Of a stretch of DNA of 64,000 nt, positions 19,363 through 27,954 are shown piece by piece. Source of the stretch: Chelativorans sp. J32 (lineage in GTDB: Bacteria; Pseudomonadota; Alphaproteobacteria; Rhizobiales; Rhizobiaceae); contig NZ_JAEQ01000005.1 of NCBI RefSeq assembly GCF_000518985.1, positions 168,277 to 232,276 of the forward strand, written 5' to 3'. Under the pieces are notes generated by a model, which ran no database searches, was not told the origin of the DNA, and saw only the letters and a program-made list of their open reading frames with translations. Positions within the stretch are counted from its first letter, which is position 1. Each line of letters starts with the position of its first letter. The position numbers were made by a program, and so were the translations under genes.

Positions 19363-19977
19363 TCAGTCTTTCGACATCGCGTCGAGTTTCCGCTGCATTG
19401 CGGCGATCTGCTCACGCAATTCCTTCAGATCGTCTGAGTTGGAAGAGCCGCCGGATGATTCGTCATGATCATGGCGAACGCCATTTGCGGCGCGCGGCGC
19501 AGGAGGCGTGAACATCCGCATGGCATTCTGGAACATCTCCATGTTCCGCCGCGTCTGCTCCTCGATCAGCTTCATGGGAATGTTCATCGAAAGCATATCC
19601 ATGGGCGAAGCGCCGAAGGTCTGCTGCATTTGCTCGCGCAGGCGCTCCTGCTCCTTGGAAAAAGCGAGTATCGATTGCTCCAGAAAGCTCGGCAAGACCA
19701 TCTGCATCTGGTCCCCATAGAATGAGATGAGCTGACGCAGAAACGAAATGGGCAGCATGTTCTGACCGTTCTTGTCGTTTTCCAGCTCGAAGATGATCTG
19801 CGTCAGGACTGAATGCGTGATGTCATCGCCCGTCTTTGCGTCATGGACCACGAAGTCCTCGTTGCGCTTTACCATCTGCGCAAGATCCTCCAGCGTCACG
19901 TAAGTGCTGGTCCCGGTGTTGTATAGGCGGCGGTTGGCGTATTTCTTGATCACCACCGGATCGTCTTTCGCGGGCAT
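19363..19977 (-). CDS. phaR: Polyhydroxyalkanoate synthesis regulator PhaR
   Basis: This 204-residue protein begins with the PHB/PHA accumulation regulator DNA-binding domain (IKKYANRRLYNTGTSTYVTLEDLAQMVK), followed by the PHB_acc domain (ENDKNGQNMLPISFLRQLISFYG) and a C-terminal coiled coil. PhaR binds both DNA and PHB granules and represses phasin genes until polymer forms. ATG at 19977 has GGGGAG 7 bases upstream. It is divergent from phaAB, so the shared 300-base region is a likely control point. Confidence 0.95.
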   Translation of the reverse strand: MPAKDDPVVIKKYANRRLYNTGTSTYVTLEDLAQMVKRNEDFVVHDAKTGDDITHSVLTQIIFELENDKNGQNMLPISFLRQLISFYGDQMQMVLPSFLEQSILAFSKEQERLREQMQQTFGASPMDMLSMNIPMKLIEEQTRRNMEMFQNAMRMFTPPAPRAANGVRHDHDESSGGSSNSDDLKELREQIAAMQRKLDAMSKD

Positions 19978-20274
19978 TCTCAAGCTCCCCACACGCGAGA
20001 ATGGTGACAGAAGCCCGGCGGGCCCTGCCTGCCTTTTACGCAGGATATGCGAAAGGTTGCCGCAATTGAAAGCAGTTTTCGCTGCGGTGCCGCATTCGAG
20101 TAATTTTTTGCCGGTTCCTAAAAGCTTGCAGTCCCTCAAAAGCCGGATTGACCTTGGGGAAAGCTCGCAGATACCATTCTTGTTGCGGCGCGAAATCGCT
20201 TCCCGTGGAATGATCTCGTCATCACGGCGGAGCGGGCCGACCAAACCTTGTTTCGGGTGTCAAAGGAGACAGAC

Positions 20275-21456
20275 ATGGCCTCTTCCAACTCCATCGTGAT
20301 AGCGAGCGCAGCTCGTACGCCGGTCGGCTCCTTCAACGGATCCCTGGCCCAGCTTCCGGCCCATCAGCTCGGGGCCGTGGCCATTCGCGCCGCTCTGGAC
20401 CGAGCCGGAATTTCGGCGGAGGACGTGGACGAGGTCATCCTTGGCCAGGTGCTGACTGCCGGCCAAGGTCAGAATCCGGCGCGCCAGGCTGCCGTCGCCG
20501 CCGGCCTGCCCAAAGAAGCGACGGCCTGGGTCTTGAACCAGGTATGCGGCTCCGGTTTACGTGCGGCTGCCTTGGGAATGCAGCAGATCGCCTGCGGAGA
20601 CGCCAGGATCGTGGTCGCGGGCGGCCAGGAATCCATGTCGCTTTCTCCCCATTGCGCCTATCTGCGCGGCGGCGTGAAGATGGGCGACTACGCCATGATC
20701 GATACGATGATACGCGACGGACTGTGGGATGCCTTCAACGGCTATCATATGGGCATAACAGCGGAGAATGTGGCGCGCGCCTTTCAGATTACGCGCGACG
20801 AGCAGGATCAATTCGCTCTGGCCTCCCAGAACAAGGCGGAGGCCGCACAGAAGGCCGGACGCTTCAAGGACGAGATCACCCCGGTGACCGTCAAGACCCG
20901 CAAGGGCGAAGAAGTGGTCGAAAGTGACGAATATATTCGTCACGGTGCAACACTCGACGCGATGCAGAAGCTGAGGCCCGCCTTCGACAAGGAAGGCACG
21001 GTAACGGCTGGAAACGCCTCCGGGATCAATGATGGCGCGGCGGCACTCGTATTGATGAGCGAGGAGGAAGCGGCGCGCCGGGGCATCGAACCGCTGGCCC
21101 GCATCGCCTCCTGGGCCACAGCCGGGGTCGACCCCGCCGTCATGGGCACGGGCCCGATTCCTGCCTCGCAAAAGGCGCTCGAAAAGGCCGGCTGGCGCGC
21201 AGCGGATCTGGATCTGGTCGAGGCAAATGAAGCCTTTGCCGCTCAAGCCTGTGCGGTGAACAGGGAAATGGGCTGGAACCCGGATATCGTCAATGTCAAC
21301 GGCGGTGCCATTGCCATTGGGCATCCGATCGGCGCCTCCGGCGCGCGCATTCTCAACACGCTCCTCTATGAAATGCGCCGCCGTGGTGCAAAGAAGGGGC
21401 TGGCCACCCTGTGCATCGGTGGCGGCATGGGTGTGGCTATGTGCGTGGAACGATAA
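20275..21456 (+). CDS. phaA: Acetyl-CoA acetyltransferase (beta-ketothiolase)
   Basis: The 393-residue thiolase condenses two acetyl-CoA to acetoacetyl-CoA, the first step of PHB synthesis. The acylated cysteine is in [16 protein letters not shown], the catalytic His in [17 protein letters not shown] and the second Cys in [15 protein letters not shown] at 20275 has AGGAGA 5 bases upstream. phaB follows 161 bases later, and no polymerase gene (phaC) is in the window. Confidence 0.96.
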   Translation: MASSNSIVIASAARTPVGSFNGSLAQLPAHQLGAVAIRAALDRAGISAEDVDEVILGQVLTAGQGQNPARQAAVAAGLPKEATAWVLNQVCGSGLRAAALGMQQIACGDARIVVAGGQESMSLSPHCAYLRGGVKMGDYAMIDTMIRDGLWDAFNGYHMGITAENVARAFQITRDEQDQFALASQNKAEAAQKAGRFKDEITPVTVKTRKGEEVVESDEYIRHGATLDAMQKLRPAFDKEGTVTAGNASGINDGAAALVLMSEEEAARRGIEPLARIASWATAGVDPAVMGTGPIPASQKALEKAGWRAADLDLVEANEAFAAQACAVNREMGWNPDIVNVNGGAIAIGHPIGASGARILNTLLYEMRRRGAKKGLATLCIGGGMGVAMCVER

Positions 21457-21617
21457 CAGGCGCGGCATCGGAGAGCTGTCGCAGAACCATCCGACGGGTG
21501 ACGGGTCCAAGAAGAGTGGGCAGAAGCTCACCAGGCAACCTGAGGGGGTTGCAATCCCGTACGAAGCGGAAAACGTCGCGATCAGCGATCACCCGATGCC
21601 TGCAATGGGAGAAGCAG

Positions 21618-22340
21618 ATGTCTAGAACGGCACTCGTCACCGGTGGCACGCGTGGAATCGGCGCCGCCATTTCGATTGCGCTGAAGGAGGCGGGCTACCG
21701 GGTCGCCGCCAATTACGCCGGCAATGAGGAAGCGGCGATGCGCTTTTCAAAGGAGACCGGCATCCCCGTCTACCGCTGGTCTGTAGCAGACTATGACGCC
21801 TGCGTAGCGGGCGCCCGTGAAGTGGAGGGCGTCCTTGGGCCGATCGAGATCCTGGTGAACAATGCCGGTATCACGCGGGACGCCATGTTCCACAAGATGA
21901 CACCAACCCAGTGGCGCGAGGTGATGGACACCAACCTTTCGGGCGTGTTCAACATGACGCATCCGCTTTGGTCCGGCATGCGCGAGCGCCATTTTGGCCG
22001 CATCATCGTGATCTCCTCGATAAACGGCCAAAAGGGACAGATTGGCCAGGCGAATTACTCTGCGTCGAAGGCGGGCGAGATCGGCTTCGTCAAGGCGCTC
22101 GCCCAAGAAGGTGCACGTCGCAACATCACCGTCAACGCGATCTGCCCGGGATATATCGCCACCGAGATGGTGATGAGCGTTCCCGACGCGGTGCGCGACA
22201 AGATCGTAGCGCAAATACCCGTTGGCCGCCTCGGCGAAGCCAGCGAGATCGCCCGCTGTGTTCTCTTTTTGGCTTCCGATGAAGCGGGATTCATCACCGG
22301 GTCGACGCTGACTGCAAACGGCGGGCAATACATCGCGTGA
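21618..22340 (+). CDS. phaB: Acetoacetyl-CoA reductase
   Basis: This 240-residue short-chain dehydrogenase reduces acetoacetyl-CoA to 3-hydroxybutyryl-CoA with NADPH. It has the cofactor loop TGGTRGIGAAI, the NNAGI motif and the catalytic Ser-Tyr-Lys set (ISSINGQKGQIGQANYSASK). Loss of the Gly-x-Asp in favour of YRVAANYAGNEEAA fits NADPH use. ATG at 21618 has GGGAGAAG upstream. Start choice trims an upstream open frame to 21411. Confidence 0.95.
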   Translation: MSRTALVTGGTRGIGAAISIALKEAGYRVAANYAGNEEAAMRFSKETGIPVYRWSVADYDACVAGAREVEGVLGPIEILVNNAGITRDAMFHKMTPTQWREVMDTNLSGVFNMTHPLWSGMRERHFGRIIVISSINGQKGQIGQANYSASKAGEIGFVKALAQEGARRNITVNAICPGYIATEMVMSVPDAVRDKIVAQIPVGRLGEASEIARCVLFLASDEAGFITGSTLTANGGQYIA

Positions 22341-22498
22341 GCACCGCGGGACAGAACCAGGCTCGAAATGGGACGCCATCCTTAAGATTTGCCCCGGAAG
22401 CCAAACCCGGCCTGTGGATAACCTGTGGGTACTTGGTGCTTAAGTTGTGGGAGAACACAACATCTTGTGCGGAACAACAGAAGAACATTGCTCAATCG

Positions 22499-22521
22499 GT
22501 GATTCGTCGCTGATTCGTTCC
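22499..22521 (+). repeat. 23-base direct repeat, copy 1
   Basis: The sequence begins GTGATTCGTCGCTGATTCG and is identical to 22771-22793. Each copy contains two GATTC sites 11 bases apart, so both GANTC sites lie on the same helical face. Confidence 0.9.
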
Positions 22522-22770
22522 GGCTTTGGTCGCATTGTTAACGACGTGAAGCCTTTCGCGAGCGTTTGAGAACCGGCCTTTCAGATTCGGTAATAAAACC
22601 TTAAGCTTAGAGCCGGTCGGCTTGAGCGGGCCGGTCGGGAGCGGGGTGAAAGTTAACGGGCAGGAGAAAAAACCCTGAATATCCTCTCAGTGAGATTCAT
22701 CATGTGGCGCGAGCGATGCGGCGCGGGCACCAGATCTGGTGTCGAACAAAAAGTGAATCATTATGAGTCA

Positions 22771-22793
22771 GTGATTCGTCGCTGATTCGTTCC
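22771..22793 (+). repeat. 23-base direct repeat, copy 2
   Basis: Identical to 22499-22521 and 272 bases downstream of it. Two further GANTC sites directly precede it, and GAATCA (22755-22760) pairs as an inverted repeat with TGATTC (22772-22777). Confidence 0.9.
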
Positions 22794-22830
22794 AGAGTCG
22801 TTCCAAACCTTAAGGGCGGCATGATTTTGC

Positions 22831-22858
22831 CTTTTGCTCTTGCTCTTCCTTCCTATAT
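22831..22858 (+). promoter_or_regulatory. Possible promoter of the helicase gene
   Basis: CTTTTG (22831-22836) and CTATAT (22853-22858) are spaced 16 bases apart. The -10 box matches the alphaproteobacterial form well, the -35 only partly. It lies about 55 bases before the helicase start. Confidence 0.35.
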
Positions 22859-22909
22859 GTCTGCCGCAGTGGCGGATCGCTTTCGCTGCTGCAAATCCCT
22901 GCAAGCGGG

Positions 22910-25900
22910 ATGCCGCATATGAATGTTCATCCAATGAAAAGCGAGCCAGCCGCATTCGACGGGCGAGGCATCACAGCGGTCCTAGGGCCGACCAACACCG
23001 GAAAAACCCATCTCGCCATCGAGCGCATGGTGGCCCATGAATCCGGCATCATCGGCCTGCCGCTCCGCCTCCTCGCACGCGAGGTCTATCACCGCGTGGC
23101 TGCCCGCGTCGGCGAACGCAACGTGGCTTTGGTAACGGGCGAGGAAAAGATCGTCCCACCCGGCGCGCGTTATTCTGTCTGCACCGTGGAAGCCATGCCA
23201 CGTTCCACGGATGCGGCTTTCGTCGCGATCGACGAGGTGCAACTCGCCGCTGACCTGGAACGTGGGCACATCTTTACGGACCGCCTCCTGAACCTGCGCG
23301 GCCGGCAGGAAACGCTGCTCTTGGGCGCAGGCACAATGCGCGGCATCCTTGAAAAGCTCCTCAAGGGCATTTCGGTGGTCACGCGGCCGCGTATGTCCGT
23401 GCTCACCTATGGAGGATCGAAGAAGATCACCCGGCTGCCGCGTCGCTCGGCGATCGTCGCCTTCTCGGCGGACGAAGTCTATGCGATCGGCGAATTGATC
23501 CGGCGCCAGCGCGGCGGGGCGGCAATCGTTCTTGGCGCCTTGAGCCCCCGTACGCGCAATGCACAGGTGGCGCTATATCAGTCGGGTGACGTGGATTATC
23601 TGGTGGCGACGGACGCCATCGGCATGGGCCTCAATCTGGATGTCGATCACGTCGCCTTCGCCCAGAACCGGAAGTTCGACGGCTTTCAATACCGCGAGCT
23701 CACGGCTGCCGAACTTGGACAGATCGCGGGCCGCGCGGGTCGCCACGTGCGCGATGGCACCTTTGGGGTCACCGGCCAGGTAGACCCTTTGCCTGACGCG
23801 CTCGTGGAGCGCATCGAAACGCATCAGTTCGAGCCTGTGACGACGCTGCAATGGCGCTCGGCGGAAATCGATATTTCGAGCATCGATGCGCTGAAGTCCT
23901 CGCTGGAGGCCACTCCCGCCGCCGAGGGGCTGACGAGGGCACTGCCCGCCACCGACCTTCGAGTTCTCGAGCACCTCTCCAAGGACGAGGACATCCGCGC
24001 GCTGGCGGTGGGTCGCTCCAAGGTCGCACAGCTGTGGGACGCTTGCGCGCTGCCGGACTACCGCAAGATCGCACCTGCCCAGCATGCCGAGCTGGTAAGT
24101 GCAATCTTCACCGACCTTGCGCGCCTCGGTCATGTGGATGAGGATTATATGGCCGAGCAGGTGGAACGCTCCTCCTCGACCGAAGGTGAGATCGACACGC
24201 TTTCCGCCCGCATAGCACAGATCCGCACATGGACATTCGTCTCTCATCGACCCGGATGGCTGTCCGATCCGACACATTGGCAGGAAAAAACGCGTGAAAT
24301 AGAGGACAGACTGTCCGATGCGCTGCATGACCGATTGACGAAACGCTTTGTTGATCGCAGGACATCCGTGCTCATGAGGCGCCTGAGAGAGAACGCAATG
24401 CCTGAAGCAGAAATTAGCCCCACCGGAGAGGTCCTGGTTGAAGGGCACCATGTCGGCGAAATGCAAGGCTTTCGCTTCACCGCGGATAAAAGCGCGGAAG
24501 GGGAGGACGCGCGCGCCGTAAGGGCCGCTGCGCAAAAGGCGCTTGCTGCCGAATTCGAGCTGCGTGCCGAGCGTTTCTCGGCCGCACCCAACGGCGATCT
24601 GGCGCTGAGCTCGGATGGCATACTCCGCTGGATCGGCGCTCCTGTGGGAACGCTGACGTCCACGGACGATGCCCTGAAGCCCCGCATTGTCCTGCTGGCG
24701 GATGAGCAGCTGACCGGCCCGGCCCGCGATAAGGTCGCAGCCCGGGCCGAGCGCTTCGTCAATTTCCAGGTCGAAAGCTTGCTGAAGCCGCTGGTCGATC
24801 TGCGACAGGCTGAGATGCTGAGCGGCATTGCACGCGGCCTCGCCTTCCAGCTCGTGGAGAATTTCGGGCTTTTGAACCGCCGCGACGTGGCCGATGAAGT
24901 GCGTGGGCTCGATCAGGAGGCACGTGCGGCGCTGAGAAGGCTCGGCGTTCGCTTCGGCGCCTACCACATCTTCGTGCCTGCGCTCATAAAGCCCGGCCCG
25001 GCAGGACTTGCCACATTGCTTTGGGCCCTCAAGAACGATGCCAGGGACAAGCCGGGCTATGGTGATGTCGTCGCGGCACTGGCGGCAGGCCGAACCTCGA
25101 TTGTCACGGATCCTTCCTTCGAACGCGCGTTCTACCGCCTCGCCGGTTTCCGCAATCTTGGCCGGCGTGCGGTGCGCGTCGATATTCTGGAGCGGCTTGC
25201 GGACCTGATTCGCCCCGCCTTGTCCTGGCGGCCGGGAAGCGGCAAGCGTCCGGACGGCGCCTTTGGCGGCGACGCGTTTGTCGTAACGCCTGCCATGATG
25301 TCCATTTTGGGCGCCACGGCTGAGGACATGGAAGCGATATTGAAGGGCCTCGGATATCGCGCCGAGCCAAAGCCCGCTGACGAAGTAACCGCCAAGCTCG
25401 AGGCTTTTGACCAGACCGCAGAAACGGAAGCAGAAGCAGGTGATCAGGCACAATCCGCTGAGGAGACCAGCGAGACGACCGAGCCTGCTGCTGACGTTGA
25501 AGCGGATTCCGTAGCGGCCGAAACCTCCGCTCCACACGAAGTGAGCGAAGCGCCTTCTCTTATCGAACACGAGGCGATTGGAGCAGAGCGGGATCAAACG
25601 GCCGTGGCAGCCGATACGGGCGAAGAGGGGCTTGCAAGCGGTCTCGGCCCCGCTCAGCCGGTGAATATCGACGAGCCCGCCGTTCCTCAGGCTGAGCCGG
25701 CCGCAGGTGAACCCGAAGCCGAAGAAGCCCCGAAACCGGTTCTCGTCTGGCGCCAGGCACGTTTCGAGCGGCGCCGGCCGCAACGCCAGGAGCGTCAGGA
25801 TGGCGCGCGGCCTGCAAAGGGCAAGCCGTTCCGCCAGGCAGGTGACGACGGACGGGAGCGCAAAGCCGGACCCAAGAGCCGCGACGGGCAGCAGAAGCGG

Positions 25901-26011
25901 TCCCGCCGGGACGATCGACCACCGCAAAAACGAGAGGAGCGGGCTCTTAAGATCGATCCCGATTCGCCTTTTGCCAAGCTCGCCGCCCTGCGAGACCAGC
26001 TCCGGAAGTAG
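22910..26011 (+). CDS. Suv3-like DEAD/DExH helicase with long charged tail
   Basis: The 1033-residue protein has Walker A GPTNTGKTH (about residues 26-34), a DEVQ box in AIDEVQLAADLERG and the motif VI segment QIAGRAGRH, the set of the Suv3 superfamily 2 RNA helicases. Mitochondrial Suv3 works with RNA decay enzymes; bacterial members are less studied. From about residue 820 the chain becomes Glu/Ala-rich and acidic, then from about 943 Arg/Gln/Lys-rich, ending DPDSPFAKLAALRDQLRK. That tail looks disordered and could bind RNA. In-frame ATGs at 22919 and 22934 are alternative starts. The S4-domain gene begins 6 bases after its stop. Confidence 0.9.
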   Translation: MPHMNVHPMKSEPAAFDGRGITAVLGPTNTGKTHLAIERMVAHESGIIGLPLRLLAREVYHRVAARVGERNVALVTGEEKIVPPGARYSVCTVEAMPRSTDAAFVAIDEVQLAADLERGHIFTDRLLNLRGRQETLLLGAGTMRGILEKLLKGISVVTRPRMSVLTYGGSKKITRLPRRSAIVAFSADEVYAIGELIRRQRGGAAIVLGALSPRTRNAQVALYQSGDVDYLVATDAIGMGLNLDVDHVAFAQNRKFDGFQYRELTAAELGQIAGRAGRHVRDGTFGVTGQVDPLPDALVERIETHQFEPVTTLQWRSAEIDISSIDALKSSLEATPAAEGLTRALPATDLRVLEHLSKDEDIRALAVGRSKVAQLWDACALPDYRKIAPAQHAELVSAIFTDLARLGHVDEDYMAEQVERSSSTEGEIDTLSARIAQIRTWTFVSHRPGWLSDPTHWQEKTREIEDRLSDALHDRLTKRFVDRRTSVLMRRLRENAMPEAEISPTGEVLVEGHHVGEMQGFRFTADKSAEGEDARAVRAAAQKALAAEFELRAERFSAAPNGDLALSSDGILRWIGAPVGTLTSTDDALKPRIVLLADEQLTGPARDKVAARAERFVNFQVESLLKPLVDLRQAEMLSGIARGLAFQLVENFGLLNRRDVADEVRGLDQEARAALRRLGVRFGAYHIFVPALIKPGPAGLATLLWALKNDARDKPGYGDVVAALAAGRTSIVTDPSFERAFYRLAGFRNLGRRAVRVDILERLADLIRPALSWRPGSGKRPDGAFGGDAFVVTPAMMSILGATAEDMEAILKGLGYRAEPKPADEVTAKLEAFDQTAETEAEAGDQAQSAEETSETTEPAADVEADSVAAETSAPHEVSEAPSLIEHEAIGAERDQTAVAADTGEEGLASGLGPAQPVNIDEPAVPQAEPAAGEPEAEEAPKPVLVWRQARFERRRPQRQERQDGARPAKGKPFRQAGDDGRERKAGPKSRDGQQKRSRRDDRPPQKREERALKIDPDSPFAKLAALRDQLRK

Positions 26012-26017
26012 CTCAGT

Positions 26018-26305
26018 TTGGCTGCCGACGAACGCCAGAGGATCGACAAATGGTTGTTCTTCGCGCGCGTCGTCAAATCGCGTTCGCTCGCGGCCAAGCT
26101 GGCTCAGTCAGGCCGCGTTCGTGTCAATCGCGAGAAGATCGATCAAGCTTCGCAGCTCGTCCGCCCCGGGGACGTGCTGACCATTACGCTCGACCGGCGG
26201 ATCCTCGTCTATAGGGTGCTTTCTCCGGGCCTGCGGCGGGGGCCGGCGGAAGAGGCGCGCACCCTCTATGAAGACCTGACGTCGCGCGCGGAAGCCGGAA
26301 ACTAA
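26018..26305 (+). CDS. S4-domain RNA-binding protein (Hsp15-like)
   Basis: This 95-residue protein starts with an S4 fold (RIDKWLFFARVVKSRSLAAKL, then RVRVNREKI and VRPGDVLTI). Hsp15 in E. coli binds stalled 50S subunits that carry nascent chains. The start is TTG at 26018, 6 bases after the helicase stop, with GGAAG just before that stop; no in-frame ATG exists in the domain, so TTG is the best choice. Tight coupling to the helicase suggests a shared RNA-related task. Confidence 0.88.
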   Translation: MAADERQRIDKWLFFARVVKSRSLAAKLAQSGRVRVNREKIDQASQLVRPGDVLTITLDRRILVYRVLSPGLRRGPAEEARTLYEDLTSRAEAGN

Positions 26306-26485
26306 GGGCGGGGCGCTCTGCCGCGACATGGGGATGAAGGCGTGGAGAGCCCCGCATCCGCTTCGCTCAAAGCAAACTGTTCTCCTGCGACGCTAAGCAG
26401 CGCAATCGCGGCCCTTGTCACGGCCCGGCAAAGGGATTACCTCACCCACCGTCCACCCATACGACCGGAAAACCGGGAGCCTGCA

Positions 26486-26824
26486 ATGACCTATGTCGTG
26501 ACCGACAATTGCATCAAGTGCAAGTACATGGATTGCATCGAGGTGTGTCCGGTCGACTGCTTTTACGAAGGCGAGAATATGCTCGTCATACATCCGGACG
26601 AGTGCATCGACTGTGGTGTATGCGAGCCCGAGTGCCCGGCAGAGGCCATCAAGCCTGATACGGAACCGGGGCTGGATAAGTGGCTGCAATTGAACTCCGA
26701 GTATGCGGAAAGATGGCCGAACATCACCGCCAAGAAGGAGCCTCCCGCCGACGCCAAGGAGTGGGACGGCGTGGCCGAAAAGCTTGAAAAATACTTCTCT
26801 CCGGAACCTGGCAGCGGCGACTGA
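26486..26824 (+). CDS. fdxA: Seven-iron ferredoxin FdxA
   Basis: The 112-residue protein begins [29 protein letters not shown] and has a second motif [12 protein letters not shown], giving the cysteine pattern of 7Fe ferredoxins with one 3Fe-4S and one 4Fe-4S cluster. The C-terminal helix with W and NITAKKEPP is typical of FdxA. It carries electrons in the cytoplasm. ATG at 26486 has GGGAG 6 bases upstream. Confidence 0.95.
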   Translation: MTYVVTDNCIKCKYMDCIEVCPVDCFYEGENMLVIHPDECIDCGVCEPECPAEAIKPDTEPGLDKWLQLNSEYAERWPNITAKKEPPADAKEWDGVAEKLEKYFSPEPGSGD

Positions 26825-27169
26825 GTTATTAGCTCGAGTCGCTCAAAAGCGTAGCGTCACAATGTCACATTGAATTGCGGTTGTGCTTTACGGGGCCCGC
26901 AAAGGTTGTAGGCCTGCGCAAATAGTTGATTCTTTCACCTTTTTGTGTTACCTATATGTGACATGCCGGAGACAAACGTCTTTTGAAGGCGCAGACGTTC
27001 AATCACTGAAGGTGGGTTTTCTTTCCGGACCGGGGCAGCTGGCTTTAGCAGCTTGTTACCGCCCTCATTTTCCGGACCATCGCCTGCGACTTCAAAACCG
27101 CGCACCGGCACTCGGCACGGGCGGAGCGAGCTTTCATGCCGCCCCATCAAGAACAGGAGTGTTAGGCGT
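26825..27169. promoter_or_regulatory. Upstream region of carD (no gene seen)
   Basis: These 345 bases contain no convincing gene. A 13-base palindrome CAATGT-C-ACATTG lies at 26860-26872. CTATAT at 26952-26957 is a good alphaproteobacterial -10 box, although no clear -35 is at 17 bases. If used, it would give a carD leader of about 210 bases. Confidence 0.35.
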
Positions 27170-27742
27170 ATGGCAACCCAGCAAAAAAAATCGGCACAAA
27201 GGCAGGGTTTCAAGACGGGCGAGTTCATTGTGTATCCGGCGCACGGCGTCGGCCAGATCGTCAACATCGAGGAACAGGAAGTTGCCGGGCATAAGCTGGA
27301 GCTGTTCGTTATCGATTTCCAGAAGGACAAGATGCGCCTGAAGGTACCGGTGGCAAAGGCAGCCGCCATCGGCATGCGGAAGCTGTCGGAGACGGATTAT
27401 GTCGACCGGGCGCTCAAGGTGGTCCAGGGTCGCGCGCGCGTGAAGCGCACCATGTGGTCGCGCCGCGCTCAGGAATATGATGCGAAGATCAATTCCGGCG
27501 ACCTCATCTCCATCTCGGAAGTGGTGCGCGATCTCTATCGCGCCGATAACCAGCCGGAACAGTCCTATTCCGAGCGCCAGCTTTACGAAGCCGCCCTAGA
27601 TCGCATGGCGCGAGAGATTGCCGCCGTCAACCGTATGTCGGAAACCGAGGCGGTGCGCCTGATCGAAACGAACCTCGCCAAGGGCCCGCGCCGCGGCACC
27701 AAGGCGGAGAATGACGACGCGGAGAAGGAAGAAGCGGCATAA
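27170..27742 (+). CDS. carD: CarD family transcriptional regulator
   Basis: The 190-residue protein has the RNA polymerase-interacting domain at residues about 14-70 (FKTGEFIVYPAHGVGQIVNIEEQ) and a helical DNA-binding C-terminal domain (ISEVVRDLYRADNQPEQSYSERQLYEAALDRM-type helices). CarD proteins stabilise open promoter complexes, notably at rRNA promoters. ATG at 27170 follows AGGAG by 10 bases. A terminator at 27771 separates it from the sigma factor gene. Confidence 0.94.
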   Translation: MATQQKKSAQRQGFKTGEFIVYPAHGVGQIVNIEEQEVAGHKLELFVIDFQKDKMRLKVPVAKAAAIGMRKLSETDYVDRALKVVQGRARVKRTMWSRRAQEYDAKINSGDLISISEVVRDLYRADNQPEQSYSERQLYEAALDRMAREIAAVNRMSETEAVRLIETNLAKGPRRGTKAENDDAEKEEAA

Positions 27743-27770
27743 CGCGTTCTTACCAGCTCGCTTCCAAATC

Positions 27771-27802
27771 AAAAAACCCGGCCCTTCGCGGCCGGGTTTT
27801 TT
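27771..27802. terminator. Strong terminator after carD
   Basis: CCCGGCC (27777-27783) pairs with GGCCGGG (27790-27796), flanked by six A and six T residues that extend the helix. It can stop transcription from both sides. Confidence 0.9.
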
Positions 27803-27837
27803 GTTTCCCGGCTATGTATTCCACCTTTGCGTGGGAG

Positions 27838-27855
27838 TGGAACCTTTGGGTTCCA
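27838..27855 (+). promoter_or_regulatory. Palindrome upstream of rpoH
   Basis: TGGAACC (27838-27844) and GGTTCCA (27849-27855) form a perfect 7-bp inverted repeat around TTTG, 100 bases before the rpoH start. A second small hairpin, CCAC/GTGG, lies just upstream. It may be a leader hairpin or an operator; which one is unknown. Confidence 0.35.
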
Positions 27856-27954
27856 GCCTTGTTTCACCGAACGATGCCGCTCCGGCCGTGGGCGTGACCG
27901 GCTTCCAGCCGTCTGCCGCCGGAGGTTTGTCGTGGCGGAGCAGGAGCGCCCAAA

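Larger units (their letters stand above)
22341..22909. other. Gene-free region with GANTC cluster, DnaA box and repeats
   Basis: These 569 bases between phaB and the helicase have no convincing frame. They contain a perfect DnaA box (TTATCCACA on the - strand, 22413-22421), nine GANTC sites starting at 22501, 22512, 22584, 22694, 22755, 22765, 22773, 22784 and 22795, and two exact 23-base direct repeats. Random expectation for a given 5-base pattern with one free position is about one site per 256 bases. GANTC is the target of the cell-cycle methylase CcrM in Alphaproteobacteria. A replication-related or cell-cycle-controlled role is inference. Confidence 0.6.

Noticed and set aside
22341..22909. 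Calling the GANTC-rich region the proven chromosomal origin
   Set aside because: Only one perfect DnaA box is seen, the usual hemE neighbourhood is absent, and skew could not be computed, so it is reported only as a candidate.
23573..25927. 784-residue open frame antisense to the helicase gene
   Set aside because: It mirrors the codon bias of a high-GC gene, has no recognisable domain, and the sense frame has full helicase motifs.
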